DNA from: an uncultured Prevotellaceae bacterium
Lineage (GTDB): Bacteria; Bacteroidota; Bacteroidia; Bacteroidales; Bacteroidaceae
Direction: 5' to 3'
Assembly (NCBI GenBank): GCA_900321425.1
Contig: ONWA01000012.1
Span: forward strand, 1-64,000
DNA: 64,000 nucleotides
Positions 51,452 through 60,250 of this stretch are shown here, piece by piece. Position numbers and translations under genes: made by a program. The notes under the pieces are model-generated. The model was not told the origin of the DNA, did no database searches, and worked only from the letters and a program-made list of their open reading frames with translations. The stretch's first letter is position 1; every line of letters starts with the position of its first letter.

Positions 51452-51480
51452 ACACATTTTTCAGAAAAAACAGAAATTCT

Positions 51481-51512
51481 TTTGTAATTTATCGGAAATA
51501 TTAGTAATTTTG
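51481..51512 (+). promoter_or_regulatory. Bacteroidota-type promoter of the pyrophosphatase gene
   Basis: TTTG at 51481-51484 and TAATTTTG at 51505-51512 with 20 nt between; ATG 28 nt downstream. Confidence 0.8.
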
Positions 51513-51540
51513 CACTACTAAAAAATAAATATTACTTATT

Positions 51541-53733
51541 ATGATGATTCCAAATGAATTTTGGCTCGTACCTATCGCTTCGGTGATAGCGTTGAGTATG
51601 GCGTACTACTTCTTCCGCAACATGATGAAGGCAGATGAGGGTACACCAAGAATGAAAGAAATTGCACTTTATGTGCGTAAAGGAGCAATGGCGTATCTTA
51701 AACAGCAGTATAAGGTCGTAGCCATTGTCTTTGTGATTTTATGTGCCCTTTTTGCTTTTATGGCATACGGACTGAACGCTCAAAATCCATGGGTACCTTT
51801 TGCATTCCTAACAGGAGGACTTTTCTCCGGTTTGGCTGGCTTCTTTGGCATGAAGACGGCCACCTATGCATCAGCCCGTACAGCTAACGCTGCTCGCGAG
51901 AGTCTTGACGCAGGTTTGAAGATAGCTTTCCGTTCAGGTGCAGTCATGGGACTTACCGTTGTTGGTTTAGGACTTCTTGACATCGCTATCTGGTTTGTTG
52001 TGCTCAACCATTTCGATGCTGATGGTCTTATTTCTATCACCACTACGATGCTGACCTTCGGAATGGGTGCATCTACACAAGCCCTCTTTGCCCGTGTAGG
52101 TGGAGGTATCTATACCAAAGCAGCCGATGTAGGTGCCGATATCGTAGGTAAGGTGGAAGCCGATATTCCAGAAGATGATCCTCGCAACCCCGCAACCATT
52201 GCTGACAATGTAGGCGATAACGTAGGCGATGTAGCAGGCATGGGTGCTGACCTCTATGAGAGTTATTGCGGTTCCATCCTGTCAACAGCCGCCCTTGGAG
52301 CCTCTGCCTTTGCTGCCAGCACCGTTGATGGTATGCAACTCAAGGCCGTCATTGCCCCAATGATTATTGCTGCCGTTGGTGTCTTCCTTTCCCTTCTCGG
52401 CATATTCCTCGTACGCACCAAGGAAGGTGCCACAATGAGAGATCTACTCCACTCACTTTCAGTGGGAACAAACGTCAGCGCTGTGCTCATTGCAGGAGCA
52501 TCGTTTGTTATTCTTTATTTTTTAGGTATAGAAAACTGGCTGGGTCTCTCCTTCTCTGTGATTTCAGGTCTTGCAGCAGGCGTCATCATCGGTCAGGCAA
52601 CAGAATATTACACCTCCCACTCATACAAGCCTACGCAAAAGATTTCTGAAGCAGGACAGACTGGCGCAGCCACCGTTATAATAAAAGGTATAGGAACAGG
52701 TATGATTTCCACCTGTATTCCAGTCATCACCATAGGCATAGCCATTATGTTGAGTTACCTATGTGCCAACCACTTCGATCTGTCGATGTCTTCCAACAGT
52801 CTGTCGCATGGTCTTTACGGCATCGGCATCGCTGCAGTAGGTATGCTCTCTACGCTTGGCATCACCCTCGCCACAGACGCTTATGGTCCCATCGCAGACA
52901 ACGCTGGTGGAAATGCAGAGATGAGCGGTTTGGGAGACGAAGTGCGTCATCGCACAGATGCCCTTGATGCTCTGGGTAATACGACAGCTGCTACTGGTAA
53001 GGGATTTGCCATCGGTTCCGCTGCCCTTACTGCATTAGCCCTTCTCGCTTCGTATATCGAAGAGATTAAGATTGCAATGTCACGTGCAGGTCAGACACTG
53101 ACCAATGTGGCAGGCGATGTGATTTCGGCTACCGATGCCACGATACCTGATTTTATGAACTATTTCCAAGTTAATCTGATGAATCCCAAGGTCCTTGTAG
53201 GAGCATTTATTGGTGCTATGGCTGCCTTCTTGTTCTGCGGAATGACCATGGAGGCAGTTGGACGAGCAGCCGAGAAGATGGTACAGGAAGTACGTCGTCA
53301 GTTCCGCGAAATAGCAGGAATACTTGAGGGAACAGGCACACCCGATTATGGTCGTTGTGTCGAGATTTCCACTCGTGCCGCTCAACACGAAATGGTGATA
53401 CCTTCCGTCCTCGCCATTATCATCCCTATAGTCGTTGGCATGATTCTTGGTGTCGCTGGTGTCCTTGGTCTACTTGTAGGCGGCTTGGCTGGCGGTTTCA
53501 CATTAGCCGTCTTTATGGCAAATGCCGGTGGTGCATGGGATAATGCCAAAAAGAATATCGAAGAAGGAAATTTTGGCGGAAAAGGTTCGTTTGCACACAA
53601 AGCTTGTATCGTTGGCGACACCGTAGGTGATCCGTTTAAGGATACCAGCGGTCCGTCATTGAACATTCTCATTAAGCTTATGTCGATGGTGAGCATTGTC
53701 ATGGCGGGTCTTACTGTTGCATTTTCTGCTTAG
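51541..53733 (+). CDS. hppA: Membrane ion-translocating pyrophosphatase
   Basis: Protein of 730 residues with about 16 membrane segments. The pyrophosphate site is clear: TKAADVGADIVGKVEADIPE, DDPRNPATIADNVGDNVGD, TDAYGPIADNAGGNAEM and the C-terminal KACIVGDTVGDPFKDTSGP. GNTTAATGKG has Ala at the position that is Lys in K+-independent enzymes, so this is a K+-dependent type, a group that includes Na+ and Na+/H+ pumps. It couples hydrolysis of pyrophosphate to ion export across the inner membrane. Single-gene unit with a perfect promoter and terminator. Confidence 0.96.
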   Translation: MMIPNEFWLVPIASVIALSMAYYFFRNMMKADEGTPRMKEIALYVRKGAMAYLKQQYKVVAIVFVILCALFAFMAYGLNAQNPWVPFAFLTGGLFSGLAGFFGMKTATYASARTANAARESLDAGLKIAFRSGAVMGLTVVGLGLLDIAIWFVVLNHFDADGLISITTTMLTFGMGASTQALFARVGGGIYTKAADVGADIVGKVEADIPEDDPRNPATIADNVGDNVGDVAGMGADLYESYCGSILSTAALGASAFAASTVDGMQLKAVIAPMIIAAVGVFLSLLGIFLVRTKEGATMRDLLHSLSVGTNVSAVLIAGASFVILYFLGIENWLGLSFSVISGLAAGVIIGQATEYYTSHSYKPTQKISEAGQTGAATVIIKGIGTGMISTCIPVITIGIAIMLSYLCANHFDLSMSSNSLSHGLYGIGIAAVGMLSTLGITLATDAYGPIADNAGGNAEMSGLGDEVRHRTDALDALGNTTAATGKGFAIGSAALTALALLASYIEEIKIAMSRAGQTLTNVAGDVISATDATIPDFMNYFQVNLMNPKVLVGAFIGAMAAFLFCGMTMEAVGRAAEKMVQEVRRQFREIAGILEGTGTPDYGRCVEISTRAAQHEMVIPSVLAIIIPIVVGMILGVAGVLGLLVGGLAGGFTLAVFMANAGGAWDNAKKNIEEGNFGGKGSFAHKACIVGDTVGDPFKDTSGPSLNILIKLMSMVSIVMAGLTVAFSA

Positions 53734-53741
53734 TTTTCACA

Positions 53742-53775
53742 TGAGTCTCAGTCATTACAAACTGAGACTCATTTG
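53742..53775 (+). terminator. Strong hairpin terminator after hppA
   Basis: TGAGTCTCAGT (53742-53752) and ACTGAGACTCA (53761-53771), perfect 11-bp stem, 8-nt loop, followed by TTTG. Confidence 0.82.
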
Positions 53776-53816
53776 TTAAATAACCTTTGTTATGCAGCTA
53801 TTTCACATTTTTTTTT

Positions 53817-53824
53817 TATCTTTG
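53817..53824 (+). promoter_or_regulatory. -7 box of the five-gene signalling operon
   Basis: TATCTTTG, 29 nt before the ATG at 53854; no TTTG at the ideal distance. Confidence 0.5.
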
Positions 53825-53853
53825 CAATCAGTTTAATGAATTTATTGTAATAG

Positions 53854-55023
53854 ATGGAACCAATCAAAATACTTAGCGTCGATGACGAAATGGATCTTGA
53901 GTTATTGTTAACTCAGTATTTCAGAAGAAAAATCAGAAAAGGAGAATATGAATTTTTCTTTGCTCATAATGGTGTGGAAGCACTGACCATGCTTCTCAAG
54001 CAAAAAGATATAGATATTATCCTTTCTGATATCAACATGCCTGAAATGGACGGTCTCACCCTCCTCACCAAGATTAACGAGATGCAGAATCCTGCATTGA
54101 AATGTATTATGGTGAGTGCTTATGGCGATATGGGAAATATCCGTTCTGCCATGAACAATGGGGCATTCGATTTCGCAACAAAGCCTATCGATCTTGACGA
54201 CTTAAGTATCACCATTGAGAAAGCTATTGAACAAATTTCCTTCATCAAGCAATCACAGCAGGAACATACACAGTTGGAGTCGTTAAAGACGGATTTGGCT
54301 GTTGCAGGTGAAATACAGCAAGCTATTTTGCCCCGTATCTTCCCTCCATTCCCTGATGTGGAAGACCAATTAGACCTGTCTGCCTTGATGATTCCTGCTA
54401 AAGACGTCGGTGGCGATTTCTATGATTTCTTCCGTATCGACAATGACCATATCGGTATGGTAGTAGCAGATGTCAGTGGGAAAGGAGTACCTGCCGCTAT
54501 CTTTATGGCAGTGAGCAGAACCGTCATTCGTACAATTGGGTTACAAGGTGATACACCAGGAAGGTGTTTGACCCAATCGAACGAGATGCTAAGCAAAGAG
54601 TCAGTAAAAAGTATGTTCGTTACTGTTTTCTACGCCATCTATAACGTAAGAACCGGTGAGCTAAGGTACTGTAATGGCGGACATAATAATCCATATATCC
54701 TGAGGACCAATGGTGATGTGCAAGCACTTACCGGCATCACAAACTGCATCGTTGGTGTTGTTGACGATTACGAATACCAAGATAATCTAACGACACTGAA
54801 TATCGGTGATACACTTGTACTCTATACCGATGGTGTTAACGAAGCGTTTAACCCTGCCTTTGAGGAATATGGTGACTCTCGTCTGGAGAATGCTCTACAA
54901 CAACAGAAAGGGAAAGACTGTAAACAGTTGACAGAAGCTCTGCTCGAGGATGTCAGAACATTTGCTGCAGGTGCTCCCCAAAGTGATGATATCACAATCA
55001 TGAGCTTAAAGCGCAAAGCATGA
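53854..55023 (+). CDS. Response regulator fused to PP2C/SpoIIE-type phosphatase
   Basis: Protein of 389 residues. Residues 1-125 are a CheY-like receiver: acidic pair in LSVDDEMD, phospho-acceptor Asp59 in ILSDINMPEMDG, Ser in VSAYGD, Lys in ATKPID. A short coiled coil (~130-150) links to an RsbU/SpoIIE phosphatase domain (~150-389): VAGEIQQAILP, DVGGDFYDFFRI (metal Asp), VVADVSGKGVPAAIFMA, LYTDGVNEA and QSDDITIMSL. Phosphorylation of Asp59 by the kinases encoded downstream would switch a Ser/Thr phosphatase, so the output is probably a partner-switching protein rather than DNA binding. No anti-sigma or STAS gene is nearby. Its stop overlaps the next start by 4 nt. Confidence 0.9.
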   Translation: MEPIKILSVDDEMDLELLLTQYFRRKIRKGEYEFFFAHNGVEALTMLLKQKDIDIILSDINMPEMDGLTLLTKINEMQNPALKCIMVSAYGDMGNIRSAMNNGAFDFATKPIDLDDLSITIEKAIEQISFIKQSQQEHTQLESLKTDLAVAGEIQQAILPRIFPPFPDVEDQLDLSALMIPAKDVGGDFYDFFRIDNDHIGMVVADVSGKGVPAAIFMAVSRTVIRTIGLQGDTPGRCLTQSNEMLSKESVKSMFVTVFYAIYNVRTGELRYCNGGHNNPYILRTNGDVQALTGITNCIVGVVDDYEYQDNLTTLNIGDTLVLYTDGVNEAFNPAFEEYGDSRLENALQQQKGKDCKQLTEALLEDVRTFAAGAPQSDDITIMSLKRKA

Positions 55024-56582
55024 AATATATTCAAAAGATAGGAGGAATACTGTTTGTCTTGCTCATGATTGCCCTCGGCGCATGCTGCATAGGCATCTAT
55101 CAAAACTATCTCCATGAGACTCAGAAAAATAGCGAGTTGAATGAGCAGATAGCCCTATTAAAACTTCAAGCAAAGGAGTCGGCCATCATGCAGAGTGTAA
55201 ACGCACAAATGGAGGAGATTGCCGACCAAGAGCGCAAAATCAGTGAGGAACAGCGTGAAGAAGCTCTTCAACAGTCTCGCCTTGCAAACGATGCGCGTCG
55301 ACATGCGGAAAAGGAAAGGCAGAATGCGCAGGAAGCAGAAAAGCGAGCAATAGAATCCTCTAAGATAGCCACGAAGGAACGAGTGATTGCAGAAGAACAG
55401 CGGTTACAGGCTGAGAACTCCAAACGAATAGCCGACACGCTCAGTTATATTGCCTTAGGACGTTCCTTAGGTTCTCTTTCCATTAACCAGCGAGCTGCTG
55501 GCAACAGAGAACTTTCAGATCTTTTGGCATACGCTGCCTATCAGTTTACTGAACGTTATCATGGAGATGTCTATAATTCGATGATTTATACGGCTCTGCT
55601 ACAAGCCAGTCAGGGTAAACGAGTGTGGTCAAAGCACAGAGGAGCCATCAGTAATGTTTTTTTTCAACCCAAAAACGACTTCTATTTTGTTTCTACTAGT
55701 AGATACGGTGAATTGTTTGAACATCGCATAGGAGAAAAGTCACTTAAGACAACGACCATATTTGAGAACAAAGCATTCGACTTCCGCGATCTGTACGTTG
55801 ACAAGAGCAAAAATATCTTTGCAGTAAGTCGCAATGGCTTTCTCGTTACCAGAATAGGTGGATCTGTACAAACACTTCCGATAGAAGAGATGCTTCACCC
55901 AATGGGTATTTCTGAATTAGGTAATGACCTTTTAATTATAGGCGAACAAAGTATTGCTTTATACAGCAAGTCGAAGAATGCAATCACCCAGAGACAGAAA
56001 TTACCCTTCAAAGTGATTGCTTTCGGTCGCTATCAACATTGCCCAGTACTTTTTGACAATCAAAAGCAGATGCATCTCATTAAAGGCATCAGACAAATTC
56101 AGACTTCAAAACTTCCGTTTAATGGACAAGTGACAGCTTACGCTTGTTCCAATAGACTCAATCTAAATGCATATGGTCTTGAGGATGGAACCATTATGTA
56201 TGTTGACCATAAAGGGAATACCAAGAAACTCTTAGGACACCGCTCCCGTATTACCAAAATCAAAATCAACGGTTGGCGTATTTACTCAGCAAGCTACGAT
56301 GGCAAGTTAAATCTGTGGATGGGTAATGATGAGAAGATAGAACCCATCACCCTTTTTACCACCAATAGTTGGATTACGACATTCACCTTCGACAGTTCAA
56401 AATTCAACATCTGGGCAGGAGACCAACGAGGCAATTTAACGGAAGCATTCTTCGATGTCAATATGATGTTTATGAGGTTGAAAGATAAACTGACACGTAA
56501 TCTGACGCCCGAGGAATGGAAATTCTATATTGGCAAAAACATTCCTTATGAAAAATATATCAGAAAGGAGGGTGTCAAATGA
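55020..56582 (+). CDS. Membrane-anchored coiled-coil protein with WD40-like propeller
   Basis: Protein of 520 residues. One membrane segment (GGILFVLLMIALGACCIGIY, residues ~8-27), a long coiled coil (~35-140, Glu/Gln/Ala-rich), then ~180-490 a propeller of weak WD40 repeats, clearest at LLGHRSRITKIKINGWRIYSASYDGKLNLWMG. The C-terminus RNLTPEEWKFYIGKNIPYEK closely resembles the tail of WD40 proteins of the NACHT/STAND and kinase-WD40 type (NLTxxEWxxYxG..PY), though no NTPase or kinase domain is present. Overlaps both neighbours by 4 nt, so it is made together with them. Probably a scaffold or sensor subunit on the membrane; side of the membrane uncertain. Confidence 0.68.
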   Translation: MKYIQKIGGILFVLLMIALGACCIGIYQNYLHETQKNSELNEQIALLKLQAKESAIMQSVNAQMEEIADQERKISEEQREEALQQSRLANDARRHAEKERQNAQEAEKRAIESSKIATKERVIAEEQRLQAENSKRIADTLSYIALGRSLGSLSINQRAAGNRELSDLLAYAAYQFTERYHGDVYNSMIYTALLQASQGKRVWSKHRGAISNVFFQPKNDFYFVSTSRYGELFEHRIGEKSLKTTTIFENKAFDFRDLYVDKSKNIFAVSRNGFLVTRIGGSVQTLPIEEMLHPMGISELGNDLLIIGEQSIALYSKSKNAITQRQKLPFKVIAFGRYQHCPVLFDNQKQMHLIKGIRQIQTSKLPFNGQVTAYACSNRLNLNAYGLEDGTIMYVDHKGNTKKLLGHRSRITKIKINGWRIYSASYDGKLNLWMGNDEKIEPITLFTTNSWITTFTFDSSKFNIWAGDQRGNLTEAFFDVNMMFMRLKDKLTRNLTPEEWKFYIGKNIPYEKYIRKEGVK

Positions 56583-59410
56583 GATTCTTGTTCATCATAC
56601 TTTTCTCCTGTTTCGTTCAGGTGTCTTTGGGTCAGGGCATCCCCTTTATCCGTAACTATACTGCAGAAGAATACGGGGGACATAACCAGAACTTTGATGT
56701 GCTAGCAGGCAGTGATGGAATGGTTTATGTGGCCAATTTTGAAGGACTATTGTATTACGATAAAGCGACTTGGCGCATCATACATACGCCGGGGATAACT
56801 CGTATTACCAGTGTTTTCCGCGACTCCAAAGGAATTGTCTGGACAGGAGGTTACAACTATATTGGTCATTTACGAGTAACCCGAAATGGTGATCTTGCTC
56901 TACAATCAAGCAATCATCAGTCATTGTTCACTGGTGAAGTAACATGGATATGGGAAAAAGATGGAGTCGTTTATTTCCTCGACAGCAACAAAAATACATA
57001 CAGTATCAAGAACGATCGTGTTGCCATTGCCGAGAATGTGCCCCTACCCGAACGGGCACCCTATCAATTTGATGGTCATTTCAAACAGGTAGAACATTTG
57101 GGAGATGGAATCGATGTTTTGGTAACTGATGGAGACGGACTCTTGATTATCAACGACAAAGGAGAAGTCATGTACTCTATTACTGAAAAGAATGGACTCT
57201 CATCAAACAATGTCAGCCACATCTCTTATGATGGACGCGGAAAACTATGGGGAGCCACTGATAAGGGCGTCTTCGCCATACAATTACCATCTATATACAC
57301 ACATTTCTCACAGGGTGAAGGATTGTTTGGCGAAGTCATCTCTATTGAGAAATTGGGTTCAACCATCTATGTGGGTACAGCTGACGGTCTATATTATCTC
57401 AATGACAAGAATTTTATTTTAGTCAATCAGATTAAGCATGCCTGTTGGCAACTGAAAAGACAAGGTGACAACTTGTTAGCAGCATCTGCCAATGGCGTTT
57501 ACCGAATATCTCTCAATGGAAATGTACAGCAACTATCTACCGCCAACACTTCAGCTGTGATGGCAGACGAGGACAAGCTCTACTGCGGAGAAATGGACGG
57601 TCTCTTTGTCTATGAGAATGGAACACGACGACATATCTGCGATGCAGAGAAGGTAGTCAAAATCATCAAGGACAAAACGGGAGTTATATGGATTCAAAAC
57701 CTCTATGGAAGGGTGTGGAAGAAAGAACCTGGAAAAGCGTTCGTCCAACAAGTAATTGGCAAAAATGTAGATGAGATAGCGACTCTCGTTGAGTACCAAG
57801 AAACCGTCATTCCCATTTCTCCTAAGGACACCAAGCCATTTCCCTTCCCGCTTTATTCCTATTATGATGCCGATGGGAACACTTGGCTTACTGATAATAA
57901 GGGAAGGAATCCTTATTGCATTAAGGATGGTGTAAAACAAAAATTCTTCTCCGACATCGTCTACCCTCTCATGGATTTTTCCGTGAGAGCCATGCTTGTA
58001 GACAGCAGATACCTATGGATGGGAGGTGACAAGGGCCTTAACGTCATCGATTGTTCGCTTAAAGATCCTTTAAGAGAGATTGCCCCAAAACTACATATTC
58101 GTTCTATCTATCTACATGGTGACAGCCTTCTCTGGGGCGGTTTTGGAAAAGTATCCTCCAATCTGAACCATTTATCACATAATGACCGTCATATCACGAT
58201 TAACTATTCTATAGAATATTCCTCTTTATTACTGAAGACACAATACCGCTATCGCCTCAATGGAGGTAAATGGAGTGCATGGGATAATGACACCTGGACA
58301 GAATATAATGACTTGTCGTATGGACGATACGTGTTTGAGGTACAGGCACGCGATGCTTTCGGACAACTCTCAGAAATCGATTCTGTCAAGTTCCAGATAC
58401 ACTATCCTTTCTACTTGCGTTGGTATATGCTCATCTTATACCTCATCTTGGGTGGTGCCATTATCTATATGTTGCTACAGCTGAGATTAAGACGATTGGA
58501 GAAGGAAAAAGTATTACTGGAGAACATCGTCCAAGAACGTACAGCTGAGGTAGTGAAACAGAAAAACGAGATTGAGGAAAAATCAAAGAGTCTGGAAACT
58601 GCCCTTCAAGAACTGGGTGAAGCACAGCACGAGTTGGTGCGCCAAGAGAAGATGGCTACTGTCGGTAAACTGACGCAAGGACTCATCGACCGTATTCTCA
58701 ACCCGCTGAACTATATCAACAACTTCTCCAAATTATCGGAACATCTGGTAGAGGATGTCATAGATAATATTGAAGACGAGAAAGAGCATATGGACCAAGA
58801 CAACTACGAAGATACTGTTGATATCTTAGGTATGTTGAAAGGAAATCTCAATAAAGTTAGTGAGCACGGACAAAACACCACGCTTACCCTGAAAGCAATG
58901 GAAGAGATGCTGAAAGACCATACCGGTGGTATCTCTAAGACAAACCTAAAAGCCATTCTTCTGCAAAACGAGGAAATGACTGGTAAGTATTTTGAAAAGG
59001 AAATTAATGAATACCATATCCATGTATTCTTCCAATATCCTGATGATGATATCTGTGTAAAAGCAAATGCCGAGCATCTCAGTAAATGCTTTATGAGTAT
59101 GTTGGGCAATGCGATATATGCCGTTACTAAGAAAGCGAAACGCGAGTCATTCCAACCCGAAGTAAGCATGACAGCAAACCTAAAAGGTAATAAGATTCAC
59201 CTGCGATTTAAGGATAATGGCATCGGTATCGAAGAGACCATCATCAATAAGATATTCGACCCATTCTTCACTACCAAGACAACAGGTGAAGCTGCTGGCA
59301 CCGGACTTTACATCAGTCGTGAGATTATCCAAAACTACGGAGGAGATATCACCGTTCAGTCGGAAAAGAACAAATATACAGAATTTACAATCACATTACC
59401 CATCCTATAA
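56579..59410 (+). CDS. Propeller sensor kinase lacking the phospho-acceptor histidine
   Basis: Protein of 943 residues. Signal peptide MRFLFIILFSCFVQVSLGQ; periplasmic two-component propeller repeats (~20-510, e.g. GRGKLWGATDKGVFAIQ, YVGTADGLYYL); Y_Y_Y domain (~535-610, YRYRLNGGKWSAWDND); one membrane helix (~620-640); coiled coil; then a kinase region. The dimerisation helix reads MATVGKLTQGLIDRILNPLNYI, where active kinases have GIAHEIxNPL: the His is Asp704 and Glu is Arg. ATP-binding motifs remain: NAIYAV, FKDNGIGIEE, FDPFFTTKTTGEAAGTGL. No receiver or AraC domain follows, unlike hybrid HTCS. Probably a pseudokinase sensor working with the kinase encoded next. Confidence 0.88.
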   Translation: MRFLFIILFSCFVQVSLGQGIPFIRNYTAEEYGGHNQNFDVLAGSDGMVYVANFEGLLYYDKATWRIIHTPGITRITSVFRDSKGIVWTGGYNYIGHLRVTRNGDLALQSSNHQSLFTGEVTWIWEKDGVVYFLDSNKNTYSIKNDRVAIAENVPLPERAPYQFDGHFKQVEHLGDGIDVLVTDGDGLLIINDKGEVMYSITEKNGLSSNNVSHISYDGRGKLWGATDKGVFAIQLPSIYTHFSQGEGLFGEVISIEKLGSTIYVGTADGLYYLNDKNFILVNQIKHACWQLKRQGDNLLAASANGVYRISLNGNVQQLSTANTSAVMADEDKLYCGEMDGLFVYENGTRRHICDAEKVVKIIKDKTGVIWIQNLYGRVWKKEPGKAFVQQVIGKNVDEIATLVEYQETVIPISPKDTKPFPFPLYSYYDADGNTWLTDNKGRNPYCIKDGVKQKFFSDIVYPLMDFSVRAMLVDSRYLWMGGDKGLNVIDCSLKDPLREIAPKLHIRSIYLHGDSLLWGGFGKVSSNLNHLSHNDRHITINYSIEYSSLLLKTQYRYRLNGGKWSAWDNDTWTEYNDLSYGRYVFEVQARDAFGQLSEIDSVKFQIHYPFYLRWYMLILYLILGGAIIYMLLQLRLRRLEKEKVLLENIVQERTAEVVKQKNEIEEKSKSLETALQELGEAQHELVRQEKMATVGKLTQGLIDRILNPLNYINNFSKLSEHLVEDVIDNIEDEKEHMDQDNYEDTVDILGMLKGNLNKVSEHGQNTTLTLKAMEEMLKDHTGGISKTNLKAILLQNEEMTGKYFEKEINEYHIHVFFQYPDDDICVKANAEHLSKCFMSMLGNAIYAVTKKAKRESFQPEVSMTANLKGNKIHLRFKDNGIGIEETIINKIFDPFFTTKTTGEAAGTGLYISREIIQNYGGDITVQSEKNKYTEFTITLPIL

Positions 59411-59425
59411 ATATTGTAGACGGTT

Positions 59426-60250
59426 ATGGAGAATACGATAGAAGAATTAAAACAGCAATTAAAGCAACAGGAGAAGTTAGCATCATTGGGAATGCTCAGT
59501 GCTGGCATTGCTCACGAGATTCAAAACCCATTGAACTTCGTCATCAATTTCAGTAAGCTATCGAAAAAGCTTCTGGATGATCTGACAGATATTGTTGAGG
59601 ACAATGAGGACAAGATCTCGGAAGAAGACAGGGAGGACATAGAAGACATCATGGCCGACCTGAACGAGAACTTGTCAAAGATAGCAGAACATGGAGAGAG
59701 AGCTATCAGCATCATTCAGGGAATCCTTCTTGTTTCAAGGGGGAAAGAGAACGAGTTCATCCCCTCTGATGTCAACAAAATCGTGAAGGAATACGTTTGG
59801 CTGTCGTACCACGCTATGCGCGCTAATCACAAGAATTTCAATATCAGCATCCATGAAGAGTATCAGGACGGTCTTCCTATGATGATGGTAATTCCTCAGG
59901 ACTTGAGTCGTGCGGTCCTAAACCTGATGAACAATGCTTGTTATGCGATATGGACAAAGGCTCAAACAGAGGGAGCTGATTATACCCCAACCATCGATAT
60001 CAAAGTCTGTTCACAAAACACAGATGTGTATATCATCATCGCTGATAATGGTGTAGGAATGACAGATGAGGTAAAACAGCATCTTTACGAGAATTTCTAT
60101 ACCACCAAACCGGCAGGACAAGGTACAGGACTGGGCATGGAGATTACTCGCAGCATCGTTGAGGAGAAACATCACGGCAAACTCTCTTTCGAGTCTGAGG
60201 CAGGAAAAGGCACGCGTTTCACTATTAAACTTCCAATGAATAAGTCATGA
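59426..60250 (+). CDS. Soluble histidine kinase
   Basis: Protein of 274 residues, no membrane segment. A short coiled coil (MENTIEELKQQLKQQEKL) leads to the dimerisation helix MLSAGIAHEIQNPLNFVINF with the phospho-acceptor His30; an acidic insertion (~50-75, EDNEDKISEEDRED) follows. The catalytic domain has LMNNACYAI (N-box), IADNGVGMTDEV (G1), FYTTKPAGQGTGLGMEI (F/G2). It is closely related in sequence to the kinase end of the preceding protein but keeps the residues that one has lost, so it likely supplies phosphoryl groups to the receiver-phosphatase, possibly as a partner of the pseudokinase. Starts 15 nt after it and overlaps the receptor gene by 4 nt. Confidence 0.92.
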   Translation: MENTIEELKQQLKQQEKLASLGMLSAGIAHEIQNPLNFVINFSKLSKKLLDDLTDIVEDNEDKISEEDREDIEDIMADLNENLSKIAEHGERAISIIQGILLVSRGKENEFIPSDVNKIVKEYVWLSYHAMRANHKNFNISIHEEYQDGLPMMMVIPQDLSRAVLNLMNNACYAIWTKAQTEGADYTPTIDIKVCSQNTDVYIIIADNGVGMTDEVKQHLYENFYTTKPAGQGTGLGMEITRSIVEEKHHGKLSFESEAGKGTRFTIKLPMNKS

